Below the pieces are notes generated by a model. It did not search any database, was not told the origin of the DNA, and saw only the letters and a program-made list of their open reading frames with translations. Below are positions 46,404 through 55,953 of a stretch of 64,000 nt of DNA, in pieces (position 1 is the stretch's first letter; each line of letters opens with the position of its first letter). The translations under genes were made by a program, and so were the position numbers. The stretch spans positions 744,001 to 808,000 of the forward strand of contig NZ_CABPSF010000003.1 of assembly GCF_902459685.1 (NCBI RefSeq), given 5' to 3'. The DNA is from Pandoraea iniqua (lineage in GTDB: Bacteria; Pseudomonadota; Gammaproteobacteria; Burkholderiales; Burkholderiaceae).

Positions 46404-47249
46404 GTGAGCCCTCGCCCGTCGGCCGGCCGACAAGCCGGTGATACCAAGCTGCGCATCCTCGATGCCGCAGAAGACCTATTCATCGAATACGGCTACGAAG
46501 CCATGTCCTTGCGCCAGATCACATCGCGCGCCGAGGTCAATCTGGCAGCCGTGAACTATCACTTCGGCAGCAAAGAAACCCTGCTACAGGCCATGCTTTC
46601 GCGCCGGCTCGACCGGCTCAACGACGAGCGGCTTGCCCTGCTCACGCGCGCCGAATCTGCGTGGCCCGCGCCCAAGCTCACGTGCGAGCACGTGCTGGGG
46701 GCGATGTTCATCCCGGCGTTGGCCATTTCTCATCATCGCGACATCGGCGGCCCGGCATTCCTGCGGCTGCTCGGACGCGTCTACGCCGATCCGTCGCCCT
46801 TCATTCGCGACTATCTGCAACAGCACTACGCGCCGGTCTTCGAGCGTTTCTTCGAGGCTTTCGCCCGTGCCTTGCCGGAACTGCCGCGTCAGGAACTGGG
46901 CTGGCGCCTGCATTTCGCCTTACAGGCGCTTTCCGGCGTGCTCGCCAGCAGCGACACCACACGCCTGATCGACACCTTTGCCCAAGGGCAGCCCATGGGC
47001 GACCTGCAAGTGGTGGCCCGTCTGACCGCGCTGATGGTTGCCGCGCTCAAAGCGCCGATGCCGGGTGAAGAACAACTGGCGAGCTTCGCCGCTGTCTTCG
47101 CGCTCGCGAAGGATGCCGACGTCACCCCGCCACGGGAAGCCGGTCACATCGAGCCGGGCGAACCGGGTGACGAGGCGTCGAACCCACGGCCGGGTAGCAA
47201 TAGCGGTAGCGGCCAGACGCAGAACGAAACGGACATGGCGCACCAATAA
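46404..47249 (+). CDS. TetR/AcrR family regulator, PsrA-like, of the fad operon
   Basis: A 281-residue repressor. The HTH region has ILDAAEDLFIEYGYEAMSLRQIT and VNLAAVNYHFGSKETLLQAML (residues about 17-65), and the C-terminal ligand domain resembles PsrA-like fatty-acid regulators (ELPRQELGWRLHFALQALSG). The last 35 residues are a Pro/Gly/Ser-rich tail. The GTG start is chosen for GGAGG at 46394-46398; the frame is open upstream. It probably controls the fadE-fabG-maoC-thiolase-fadD genes that follow, with acyl-CoA as a likely signal; both points are inference. Confidence 0.87.
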   Translation: MSPRPSAGRQAGDTKLRILDAAEDLFIEYGYEAMSLRQITSRAEVNLAAVNYHFGSKETLLQAMLSRRLDRLNDERLALLTRAESAWPAPKLTCEHVLGAMFIPALAISHHRDIGGPAFLRLLGRVYADPSPFIRDYLQQHYAPVFERFFEAFARALPELPRQELGWRLHFALQALSGVLASSDTTRLIDTFAQGQPMGDLQVVARLTALMVAALKAPMPGEEQLASFAAVFALAKDADVTPPREAGHIEPGEPGDEASNPRPGSNSGSGQTQNETDMAHQ

Positions 47250-47355
47250 CGCGCCAGAAGGTCTGACAAGAAGCCGTCGCCGGCGCATAACGCAAAAACG
47301 CGAACGCACCACGCGCCGCCAGACAGCTCAACGAAGACAGCCCCCGCGCTAGCGC

Positions 47356-47371
47356 GCCCGCTCAGGCGGGC
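47356..47371. other. short GC hairpin between TetR gene and fadE
   Basis: GCCCGC and GCGGGC flank the loop TCAG, 40 bases before the fadE start. It may be a weak attenuator or chance in a GC-rich gap of 161 bases. Confidence 0.35.
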
Positions 47372-47410
47372 CCATTTCCGCAGGAAGGCCGTACCGAAAG
47401 GGAGGAAGAC

Positions 47411-49924
47411 ATGATGGTCCTATGGATTCTCGCGTTTGTCGTCGGAGTGAGCGCCCTGCTCCTCTATCGTGCCCACGCATGGCAATGGCTGATCGCCACC
47501 GTCCTTTGGGTGGGCGCCGGCGCCCTCGCCGAACTGACCGGCCCGATCGCCACCGTCATTCTGGCCATCGTGTTCATCTTGCCGGCACTCATCCTCAGCA
47601 TCGCTCCGCTACGTCGCGCATGGGTCACCGCCCCGATGCTCGCCAAATTCCGCACCATCATGCCGGAAATGTCGGACACCGAAAAAGATGCCATCGAAGC
47701 CGGCAGCGTCTGGTGGGATGCCGACCTGTTCTCGGGGCGTCCCGACTGGCAGAAATTCTCGGCGTTTCCAGCCCCAAAGCTTTCCCCGGAAGAACAGGCA
47801 TTCATGGACGATCAGGTCGAGCATCTGTGCGATCTGTCCAACGACTGGGAGAGCACGCAGGTCTGGCAAGACCTGCCGCCTAAGGCATGGCAATACGCCA
47901 AGGACGCGGGCTTTCTCGGCATGATCATTCCCAAGCGCTACGGCGGCCTCGAATTCTCCGCGTATGCGCACTCGCAGGTCGTGATGAAACTGGCGTCGCG
48001 CTGCTCGGCGGCGGCCGTCTCGGTCATGGTGCCCAACTCGCTCGGCCCGGCGGAGCTGCTGCTCCACTACGGCACCGAAGCGCAGAAGGACTACTACCTT
48101 CCCCGTCTGGCGAAGGGCGACGAAATCCCGTGCTTTGCCCTCACGAGCCCCTATGCCGGCTCGGACGCCGCCGCCATCCCCGACGTCGGCATCGTCTGCC
48201 GCGGCACGTTCGAGGGCCGCGAAACGCTCGGCTTTCGCGTGACGTGGAACAAGCGCTACATCACGCTCGGCCCGATTGCCACGGTGCTCGGCCTCGCCTT
48301 CCGCGCGCTCGACCCCGACCACCTGCTCGGCAGCGATGACGAACCCGGCATCACCTGCGCGCTGATTCCGACGAATCATCCGGGCGTGGTCATCGGGCGC
48401 CGTCACTGGCCGCTCAACGCGGTTTTCCAGAACGGCCCGAATTCAGGCAAAGATGTGTTCATCCCGCTCGACTGGGTCATCGGCGGTCAGGCGCAGGTCG
48501 GCAAGGGCTGGCGCATGCTCATGGAATGCCTTGCGGCCGGCCGCGCCATCTCGCTGCCGTCGTCCAACGTCGGCTATTCGAAGATCGCCGTGCGCGCCAC
48601 GGGCGCCTACGCTGCCGTGCGTCGCCAGTTCCGCACGCCCATCGGCAAGTTCGAAGGCGTGCAGGAAGCCCTCGCGCGCATGGCCGGCAATCTGTACGCG
48701 ATGGACGCCGCTCGCCGCATGGCCGCGCTCGCCGTCGACCTCGGCGAGAAGCCGTCCGTCATTTCGGCCATTGCGAAGTACCACGTGACCGAGCGCGCGC
48801 GCAAAGTCGTCAACGACGGCATGGATGTCGTCGCGGGCAAAGGTATCTGCATGGGCCCGAACAACTTCCTTGCCCGCGCCTATCAGCAGATTCCGGTGTC
48901 GATCACCGTCGAGGGCGCCAACATCATGACGCGCTGCCTGATGATCTTCGGTCAGGGCGCCATTCGCTGCCATCCGTATGTGCTGAAGGAACTCGCCGCC
49001 GCGCAGACGGAAGACCACACCGCCGCCGTGCGTGCATTCGACGACGCCCTGTTCGGGCACCTTACGTTCGTCACCAGCAACATCGTGCGCGGCGCCTTGC
49101 AGGGCATCACGCAGGCACGCTTCTCGAGCGTGCCATCGGCTGCCGCGCCGGAATTGCACGCCTATTACCGGGGCGCCAACCGCATGTCCACGCTGCTGGC
49201 GATTGCATCCGACGTGTCGATGGCCGTGCTGGGCGGCTCACTCAAGCGCCGCGAAAGCATCACGGGCCGTCTGGGCGACATCCTTTCGCAACTGTTCCTG
49301 CTCACCGCCACGCTCAAGCGCTTTGAAGATGAAGGACGCCCCGAGGCCGACCTGCCGCTCGTGCACTGGGCCGCGCAGGACGCGCTCTGGCAGGCCCGCG
49401 AAGCCTTCGAGGGCGTGCTGGCGAACTACCCGTCGCGCTTTGTCGGCTGGTGGATGCGCTGGAAGCTCACCCCGCTCGGCCTGCCGTATGGCAAGCCGTC
49501 CGACGCACTGGCCGCCAAGGTGGCCGAGATCATGCAAACGCCCGGCGACGCCCGCGAGCGTCTGATCGCCGGCAGCTATTCGCCGCGTCCCGAGATCGAT
49601 GAACTGGCGTACGGCGAGATCGTTTTCAAGATGACGCCGCAAGTCACCGTCATCGAACAACGCCTGCGCACGGCCGTCAAGGAAGGCCGCTTGCCGACCA
49701 TGCCGCAGAGCTTGCCCGAATTCGCCGAATGGGTGGAAAACGCGGCGCGGCTGCAACTCATCACCGCGCAGGAGCAACGCACGCTCGCTCAATACGCGGA
49801 CTATGCCGCGCGGGCGGTGGCGGTCGATGACTTCCCGGCAGACTTCGGCCGTGCTGCCGACATGCGTCAGGCGAAGCAGAGCGATGATGCTGACGAAGCC
49901 GTAGCGCACGAGGCGACGACGTAG
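47411..49924 (+). CDS. fadE: acyl-CoA dehydrogenase FadE (long, membrane-anchored type)
   Basis: An 837-residue FadE. About three N-terminal hydrophobic helices (residues 1-75) are followed by the acyl-CoA dehydrogenase core, with FALTSPYAGSDAAAIPD, WNKRYITLGPIATVLGLAF and RRQFRTPIGKFEGVQEALARMA, and a FadE-specific C-terminal domain of about 250 residues. It performs the first oxidation of saturated acyl-CoA. GGGAGG lies before the ATG ATG start. First structural gene of the operon. Confidence 0.95.
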   Translation: MMVLWILAFVVGVSALLLYRAHAWQWLIATVLWVGAGALAELTGPIATVILAIVFILPALILSIAPLRRAWVTAPMLAKFRTIMPEMSDTEKDAIEAGSVWWDADLFSGRPDWQKFSAFPAPKLSPEEQAFMDDQVEHLCDLSNDWESTQVWQDLPPKAWQYAKDAGFLGMIIPKRYGGLEFSAYAHSQVVMKLASRCSAAAVSVMVPNSLGPAELLLHYGTEAQKDYYLPRLAKGDEIPCFALTSPYAGSDAAAIPDVGIVCRGTFEGRETLGFRVTWNKRYITLGPIATVLGLAFRALDPDHLLGSDDEPGITCALIPTNHPGVVIGRRHWPLNAVFQNGPNSGKDVFIPLDWVIGGQAQVGKGWRMLMECLAAGRAISLPSSNVGYSKIAVRATGAYAAVRRQFRTPIGKFEGVQEALARMAGNLYAMDAARRMAALAVDLGEKPSVISAIAKYHVTERARKVVNDGMDVVAGKGICMGPNNFLARAYQQIPVSITVEGANIMTRCLMIFGQGAIRCHPYVLKELAAAQTEDHTAAVRAFDDALFGHLTFVTSNIVRGALQGITQARFSSVPSAAAPELHAYYRGANRMSTLLAIASDVSMAVLGGSLKRRESITGRLGDILSQLFLLTATLKRFEDEGRPEADLPLVHWAAQDALWQAREAFEGVLANYPSRFVGWWMRWKLTPLGLPYGKPSDALAAKVAEIMQTPGDARERLIAGSYSPRPEIDELAYGEIVFKMTPQVTVIEQRLRTAVKEGRLPTMPQSLPEFAEWVENAARLQLITAQEQRTLAQYADYAARAVAVDDFPADFGRAADMRQAKQSDDADEAVAHEATT

Positions 49925-50098
49925 CCGCCTGCGTGCCTTCGGGCTTACGCAATGGCACGGTGGAACCGGTGCGTCGATGCTTCAACGTCTCGGCGCCCCC
50001 CCAACCCCGGCTCCACCGGCTCCCGCACTCCCGCATCACCACAGCGACGCCTCCTCCCCTAAAGACGCTGACCAACATCGCCAAAGGATCCTAGCGCC

Positions 50099-51538
50099 GT
50101 GACGACGTCCGACCGATATCTCGCCTTTGCCAACTCCGCCGTGGGCAGCAAGCTCGCCAATGCGCTGGGGCTGCCACGCCCTGTCCCGCTCGAGCGCATG
50201 CCCGCTTACGGTGAAACCGATGCCGAAGCGTCGACACATGCCATCTCGCCGCCGCTGGCCGTCGTCGGCGGTGCGGGCGATGCCCCGTTGTTACCCACGC
50301 TCGCCCGCGAGCTGCACTGGCTGGGCGTGCCGAGTCTCGCGCATGCCGATCGACTCGACTGGATTGCCCGCGCCAATCAGGCCGGTACCATGAGCGGGCG
50401 ATTCAATGCCGCCGAGGGTGTGCGTCCGAAAGCCCTGCTCTTCGACGCCAGCGCGATCGCCAGCACCGACGAGCTCACCTCGCTCTACACCTTCTTCCAC
50501 GACACCCTCGCCACGCTTGACCGCTGCGCACGCGTGCTGGTGTTTGGCCTGCCGCCGCATCTGGCCAACACGCCGCAAGCCAGCACGGCCCAGCGCGCGC
50601 TTGAGGGCTTCGTCCGCTCACTGGCGAAAGAACTCAAACGCGGCGCCACCGCGCAGTTGCTCTACGTCGCGCCAGCCGCCCGCGAGTCGTTGCATTCGAC
50701 GCTTCGCTTTTTCCTCTCGCCACGCGCGGCGTACGTCAGCGGTCAGGTCGCCACCTTGCAAGACCCGGTCTTCGAAACGCCGCCCATGCGCGACCAGCGG
50801 CCGCTCTCGGGGCAGACGGCTGTCGTCACCGGCTCCGCGCGCGGCATCGGCGAAGCCATTGCGACCGTGCTGGCCCGCGACGGCGCGCACGTGGTTTGCG
50901 TCGACATCCCCTCGGCACAAGAAGCCCTCAGCGCCGTGGCGACACGGTTAGGCGGCAGTCCGCTGAGTTGCGATATCGCCGCCCCCGACGCCGCAGCCAT
51001 CCTCAGGGCGCATCTGGCTGTGGTCGCCCCTCAGGGCCTCGACATCCTCGTGCACAACGCCGGCATCACGCGCGACAAAACACTTGCCCGCATGAGCGAA
51101 GCGCAATGGCAGAGCGTGCTCGACATCAACGTCGGCGCACCGCAGCGGCTGAACGCTGCGCTACTGGAAGCCGGCACGTTGCGCGAGCGGGCCCGCATCG
51201 TCGGCGTGGCATCGATCAGCGGCATTGCCGGCAACCGGGGCCAGACGAATTACGCCGCATCGAAGGCGGCCGTCATCGGCATGGTCGAAGCGTGGGCACC
51301 CTTGCTCGCAGAGCGGCACATGAGCATCAACGCCGTAGCGCCGGGGTTTATCGAGACACAAATGACGGCAGCGGTGCCGTTCGCGATTCGCGAGGCCGGA
51401 CGCCGTATGAATTCGCTGGGACAAGGCGGGCAGCCGGTCGATGTCGCCGAGACGATCGCATGGCTCGCGCATCCCGCATCGGGGGCGCTGACCGGACAGG
51501 TCGTGCGCGTGTGTGGCCAAAGTCTGCTGGGAGCGTGA
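50099..51538 (+). CDS. long two-domain 3-oxoacyl reductase (FabG4/HMwFabG type)
   Basis: A 479-residue SDR. The C-terminal half is a complete FabG domain: VTGSARGIGEAIA near residue 242, VHNAGIT, and the catalytic S...NYAASK motif near 385. The N-terminal 200 residues form a degenerate, flavodoxin-like Rossmann domain. This size and layout match high-molecular-weight FabG proteins such as mycobacterial FabG4, which act on 3-oxo/(R)-3-hydroxyacyl-CoA. GTG start with AAAGGA upstream. The MaoC gene begins two bases after its stop. Confidence 0.88.
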   Translation: MTTSDRYLAFANSAVGSKLANALGLPRPVPLERMPAYGETDAEASTHAISPPLAVVGGAGDAPLLPTLARELHWLGVPSLAHADRLDWIARANQAGTMSGRFNAAEGVRPKALLFDASAIASTDELTSLYTFFHDTLATLDRCARVLVFGLPPHLANTPQASTAQRALEGFVRSLAKELKRGATAQLLYVAPAARESLHSTLRFFLSPRAAYVSGQVATLQDPVFETPPMRDQRPLSGQTAVVTGSARGIGEAIATVLARDGAHVVCVDIPSAQEALSAVATRLGGSPLSCDIAAPDAAAILRAHLAVVAPQGLDILVHNAGITRDKTLARMSEAQWQSVLDINVGAPQRLNAALLEAGTLRERARIVGVASISGIAGNRGQTNYAASKAAVIGMVEAWAPLLAERHMSINAVAPGFIETQMTAAVPFAIREAGRRMNSLGQGGQPVDVAETIAWLAHPASGALTGQVVRVCGQSLLGA

Positions 51539-51540
51539 CC

Positions 51541-52728
51541 ATGTCCGACGACCCTCTGTCATCGCAAGTCACAGTGGACACAGTGGACGCTGTGGATGAT
51601 GCCCCCGCCAAGCCCGGGAGCCCCCCATCCAACGCTGCTGCCGAACGCATCGGGGCGTCCCCCGGGCACGGTTCGCCGTCTCAAATCACGCCAGCGACGC
51701 TGTGGTCCGCCATCTGGCCCGACACGCCGCCCGCGCAGGACGTGCGCCACGTCACGCGTCCACCGTCGCCGCTGATGCTCTATCTGCGCGCTTTGAGTTC
51801 GTCGCGAAAGCCCGCGCGCGCACAACCGATGCCGTCGATTGCCTTCGAGCGCCGGAACGTTCCGCTCGACGCCGACGACATCGCCCGCTACGCGAGCCTC
51901 TGCGGCTTCTCGCCCGCGCACGGCGTGCCGCCGACGTGGCCGCATCTGCTGGCGTTTGCCCAGCACATGCTGCTGATGACCGACCGCGCGTTTCCGTTCG
52001 CCATGCTCGGCATGGTGCATCTGGCGAATCACAACCGTCAGTTCGCCCGCCTGTCGGTCGGTGATCGTCTCGATCTGCACGTGCAATGCGGCGCGCTGTA
52101 TGCGCACGATAAAGGGCAAGTATTCACGGTGCTGACGACCGCGCGCCGCGACGGCAATATCGTCTGGACGGGCGAAAGCCTGTACTTGCGCACCGGCGTC
52201 AAAGACCCGCTCGGTGCGCCGTACCGAAGCGAACTGCGTGCGGATGCGACGCTGGTGACGTCGGAGAAATTTCTGGCCCCGGCCGATCTCGGCCGCCGCT
52301 ACGCACGTGTTTCCGGCGACTACAACCCGATTCATCTGTGGCCGCTCACCGCAAAGTTGTTCGGCTTCGAGCGACCGATCATCCACGGCATGTGGAGTTT
52401 TGCGCGCTCGCTCGCCACCGTATTGCCTGCACAGGCTGGCGACCAGCTCGACCTGCTGGTGGAATTCAAGACACCGTTGCGGCTGCCCGGCGAAGCCACG
52501 CTCTGGCGAGAGCGCAGCACCCCCACCAAATGGGTCAGCACGCTCGATACGCCCCACTCGGCGGGCAATGTGTTCGAGTTGCGCGACGCCACCGGCACCG
52601 TGCCGCATCTGCGCGGACGCTGGCAGTCGTTCGACACGGCGCCGGCCACCGAGGCTGCCGCAGCCATTGATCCCACCAGCCTTCCCCCGACTTCCCCGAC
52701 CGCATCGCTAACTCCGGACCGCACATGA
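51541..52728 (+). CDS. MaoC-family (R)-specific enoyl-CoA hydratase, HtdX-like
   Basis: A 395-residue double-hotdog hydratase. The hydratase-2 motif is visible as SGDYNPIH at about residues 259-266 (catalytic Asp and His), followed by IIHGMWSFARSL. The N-terminal half includes the degenerate hotdog with FAMLGMVHLANH. The first 60 residues are an extra low-complexity leader. It hydrates trans-2-enoyl-CoA to (R)-3-hydroxyacyl-CoA for the FabG partner. Its stop overlaps the thiolase ATG (ATGA). Confidence 0.88.
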   Translation: MSDDPLSSQVTVDTVDAVDDAPAKPGSPPSNAAAERIGASPGHGSPSQITPATLWSAIWPDTPPAQDVRHVTRPPSPLMLYLRALSSSRKPARAQPMPSIAFERRNVPLDADDIARYASLCGFSPAHGVPPTWPHLLAFAQHMLLMTDRAFPFAMLGMVHLANHNRQFARLSVGDRLDLHVQCGALYAHDKGQVFTVLTTARRDGNIVWTGESLYLRTGVKDPLGAPYRSELRADATLVTSEKFLAPADLGRRYARVSGDYNPIHLWPLTAKLFGFERPIIHGMWSFARSLATVLPAQAGDQLDLLVEFKTPLRLPGEATLWRERSTPTKWVSTLDTPHSAGNVFELRDATGTVPHLRGRWQSFDTAPATEAAAAIDPTSLPPTSPTASLTPDRT

Positions 52729-54044
52729 GCGCCTTCAAACCCACCGCGCCTGCCCCTGCCCTGCGCCGCGTCGCGATTCTCGGCGGCAACCGCATCCCGT
52801 TTGCACGTTCGAACACGGCATACGCGACCGCTTCGAATCAAGACATGCTCACCGCCGCCCTTCAAGGCCTCGTCGACCGCTTCTCGCTACACGGTCAGAC
52901 CCTTGGCGAAGTGGCCGCCGGCGCCGTGCTCAAACACGCCCGCGACTTCAACCTGACGCGCGAATCGGTGCTCTCCACCACGCTCGCGCCACAAACACCG
53001 GCCTACGACGTGCAGCAAGCCTGCGGCACCGGGCTGGAGACAGCGATCCTCACCGGCAACAAGATCGCGCTGGGTCAGATCGACGTGGCCATTGCGGGCG
53101 GCGTCGACACCGCGTCGGACGCCCCCATCGGCGTGAACGAACAACTGCGAAAAATCCTGCTGGAAGCGAATCGCCAGCGCAGCACCGGCGGCAAGTTGGG
53201 GGCCTTTGCCAAGGTGCGCCCGGGCATGTTGTTCAGTCCGTCGCTGCCTCGCAACGGCGAACCACGCACGGGCCTGTCGATGGGCGAGCACTGCGAGTTG
53301 ATGGCCAAACGCTGGCAGATCGAACGCGCGGCGCAAGACGTGCTCACGCTGGCGAGCCATGAGCATCTGGCCGAGGCGTACGAACGCGGCTTCTTCCTCG
53401 ATCTGATGACGCCGTTCCGCAACCTGCAACGCGACAACAATCTGCGCCCCGACCTGACACTGGAAAAACTCGAAAGCCTCAAGCCCGTGTTCGACCGCAG
53501 CGCGACAGGCACGCTGACCGCCGGCAACTCCACGCCGCTCACCGATGGGGCGTCGTGCGTGCTGCTGGCCAGCGAAGATTGGGCGCGCGCACACGACATC
53601 CCGGTACTGGCCTATCTCACTTATTCACAAACCGCTGCCGTCGATTTCTTCAACGCCGACGAGAGTCAACGCGAAGGCCTGTTGATGGCCCCGGCCTACG
53701 CCGTGCCGCGCATGCTGGCGCAGGCAGGGCTCACGCTTCAGGACTTCGACTTCTACGAGATTCACGAAGCCTTCGCCGCGCAGGTGCTCTGCACCCTCAA
53801 AGCGTGGGAAGACCCGCAGTACTGCCGCGACAAGCTGGGCCTTGCTGAGCCGTTGGGCAGCATCGACCGTCAGCGGCTCAACGTGAATGGCAGTTCGCTC
53901 GCCTGCGGCCATCCGTTTGCGGCAACCGGTGGACGTATTCTCGCCACGCTCGCCAAGCTGCTCGCGCAGCGGGGCGGCGGGCGCGGCTTGATTTCGATCT
54001 GTGCCGCCGGCGGTCAGGGCGTAGTCGCGATTTTGGAGCGCTGA
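52725..54044 (+). CDS. acetyl-CoA C-acyltransferase (FadI-like thiolase)
   Basis: A 439-residue thiolase that cleaves 3-ketoacyl-CoA. The nucleophilic cysteine is in QQACGTGLETA (about residue 101). The C-terminal FYEIHEAFAAQVL (NEAF-type motif, here HEAF), NGSSLACGHPFAATGGRI and CAAGGQG supply the other active-site residues. The HEAF variant in place of NEAF is typical of FadI/FadA2-type trifunctional-protein thiolases. Translationally coupled to the MaoC gene. Confidence 0.93.
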   Translation: MSAFKPTAPAPALRRVAILGGNRIPFARSNTAYATASNQDMLTAALQGLVDRFSLHGQTLGEVAAGAVLKHARDFNLTRESVLSTTLAPQTPAYDVQQACGTGLETAILTGNKIALGQIDVAIAGGVDTASDAPIGVNEQLRKILLEANRQRSTGGKLGAFAKVRPGMLFSPSLPRNGEPRTGLSMGEHCELMAKRWQIERAAQDVLTLASHEHLAEAYERGFFLDLMTPFRNLQRDNNLRPDLTLEKLESLKPVFDRSATGTLTAGNSTPLTDGASCVLLASEDWARAHDIPVLAYLTYSQTAAVDFFNADESQREGLLMAPAYAVPRMLAQAGLTLQDFDFYEIHEAFAAQVLCTLKAWEDPQYCRDKLGLAEPLGSIDRQRLNVNGSSLACGHPFAATGGRILATLAKLLAQRGGGRGLISICAAGGQGVVAILER

Positions 54045-54079
54045 ACGAGGCAGGAGACAACCTCTGGGAGGAGGAGACG

Positions 54080-55849
54080 ATGGACCAAGCTGTGCAACAA
54101 GACCGCGAAGACCGCGTGTGGCTGAACACCTATCCGGCAGGCGTACCGGCGGAAATCGACGTCACCCGTTACGCATCGCTCGTGCAGGCTTTCGACGAGT
54201 GGATCGGCAAATACCGTGAGCGCGCCGCGTTCGTGAGCCTTGGCAGCGACATCACCTATGCACAGGTGGAAAAGCGGGCGCGTGCGTTTGCCGCGTGGCT
54301 GCAAGCGCGCGGGGTGCGCAAGGGCGACCGTGTGGCGCTGATGATGCCCAACTGCCTCCAGTACCCGATCTGCCTGTTCGGCACGCTGATCGCCGGGGCC
54401 GTCGTCGTGAACGTCAACCCGCTTTACACCGTGCGCGAGCTCTCGCATCAGTTGCGCGACAGCGGCGCGTGCACGATCGTGGTGTTCGAGAATTTCGCGA
54501 AGACGTTGCAGGCATCCCTCCCCGGCACCGAAGTGCGCAACGTGGTCATCACGCAAATCGGCGACCTGCTCAGCGAAGGGCTGAACGCCAAGGGACGGCT
54601 CGTGAACTTCATCATGCGGCGCGTGGCGAAACAAGTACCGCCGTACGATCTGCCGCAAGCCATCCCCCTCAAGCATGCACTGGCCGAAGGCGCCAAGGCA
54701 CGCACCGCACAGCAACTCACCCCCGTGCCGCTGACCCGTGACGATCTGGCGTTTCTGCAATACACGGGCGGCACGACCGGGCTAGCGAAAGGCGCCATGC
54801 TCACGCACGGCAACGTCCTCGCCAACCTGCTGCAAGCCGAGGCATGGGTTTCCGACCAGCTCACCGACGAGATCGAGACGAACCTGTCGCTGCTGCCGAT
54901 GTATCACATCTTCTCGCTGACCGTGAACTGCCTGATGTTCATGAGTCTGGGCGGGCGCAACATCCTGATCGCCAACCCGCGCGATGTGAAGAAGGTCGTG
55001 TACATCATCCGCAACGAGACCTTTTCCGGCGTAGCAGGCGTCAACACGCTGTTCAACGGCTTGCTGGAAGACGAAGGATTCCGCGCCCGCGATTTCTCGA
55101 AACTCAAGCTCTCGCTCGCGGGTGGCATGGCCACGCAACGCGCAATTGCCGAGCGATGGAAGCAGGTCACCGGCAAGCCGATCATCGAGGGCTACGGCCT
55201 CACGGAATGCTCGCCGATCGTCACGATGAACCCGATCGATCTCGCGCACATCGACGACATGGAATTCTCCGGCTCGATCGGCCTGCCGGCACCGTCGACC
55301 GACGTGCGTTTCAAGCGCGAAGACGGCACGTGGGCCGATCTCGGCGAGCCGGGCGAGCTTTGCGTGCGCGGGCCGCAGGTCATGCGCGGCTACTGGCAGC
55401 GCCCCGAAGATACGGCGAAGACGTTCGATGCCGACGGCTGGCTGCTGACCGGCGACATCGGCGTGATGGACGCGAATGGGTTCGTGCGGCTCATCGACCG
55501 CAAGAAAGACATGATTCTCGTCTCGGGCTTCAACGTCTATCCGAACGAGATCGAAGATGTGGTGGCACTGCACCCGGGTGTGCGTGAAGCCGCCGTCGTC
55601 GGCGTGCCCGACCCGGTGGCCGGCGAGCGCGTGAAGCTGGTCGTGGTCGCCAAAGACCCGCAGCTCACGGCCGAGGCACTGCTCGCCCACTGCCGCGAAC
55701 ACCTCACCGCTTACAAGGTGCCGCGCATCGTTGAATTCCGTCAGGGCGAACTGCCCAAGACGACCGTCGGCAAGATCCTGCGGCGCGAACTGCGCGAGCC
55801 AGGACCGGCCGAGGCCACGCCTGCGGCGCCCCCACCCCCGCACGCATGA
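54080..55849 (+). CDS. fadD: long-chain-fatty-acid-CoA ligase FadD
   Basis: A 589-residue AMP-forming ligase activating fatty acids. Motifs are YTGGTTGLAKGAMLTH (P-loop), GYGLTECSPIVTMNP, and VMRGYWQRPEDTAKTFDADGWLLTGDIG with RKKDMILVSGFNVYPNEIEDV. GGGAGGAGGAG lies before the ATG. Its end overlaps a weak upstream extension of the next gene. With the preceding genes it completes fatty acid activation and beta-oxidation. Confidence 0.95.
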   Translation: MDQAVQQDREDRVWLNTYPAGVPAEIDVTRYASLVQAFDEWIGKYRERAAFVSLGSDITYAQVEKRARAFAAWLQARGVRKGDRVALMMPNCLQYPICLFGTLIAGAVVVNVNPLYTVRELSHQLRDSGACTIVVFENFAKTLQASLPGTEVRNVVITQIGDLLSEGLNAKGRLVNFIMRRVAKQVPPYDLPQAIPLKHALAEGAKARTAQQLTPVPLTRDDLAFLQYTGGTTGLAKGAMLTHGNVLANLLQAEAWVSDQLTDEIETNLSLLPMYHIFSLTVNCLMFMSLGGRNILIANPRDVKKVVYIIRNETFSGVAGVNTLFNGLLEDEGFRARDFSKLKLSLAGGMATQRAIAERWKQVTGKPIIEGYGLTECSPIVTMNPIDLAHIDDMEFSGSIGLPAPSTDVRFKREDGTWADLGEPGELCVRGPQVMRGYWQRPEDTAKTFDADGWLLTGDIGVMDANGFVRLIDRKKDMILVSGFNVYPNEIEDVVALHPGVREAAVVGVPDPVAGERVKLVVVAKDPQLTAEALLAHCREHLTAYKVPRIVEFRQGELPKTTVGKILRRELREPGPAEATPAAPPPPHA

Positions 55850-55953
55850 CCGGTGTCGCGCGGCGCGTCACGCGGGCAACCCCTGCGTGCGCCGCGCGGC
55901 CTGCCCTGTGTCATATCGGCACAGGCTACCGTCGATTCAGGGAGACAAAATCC

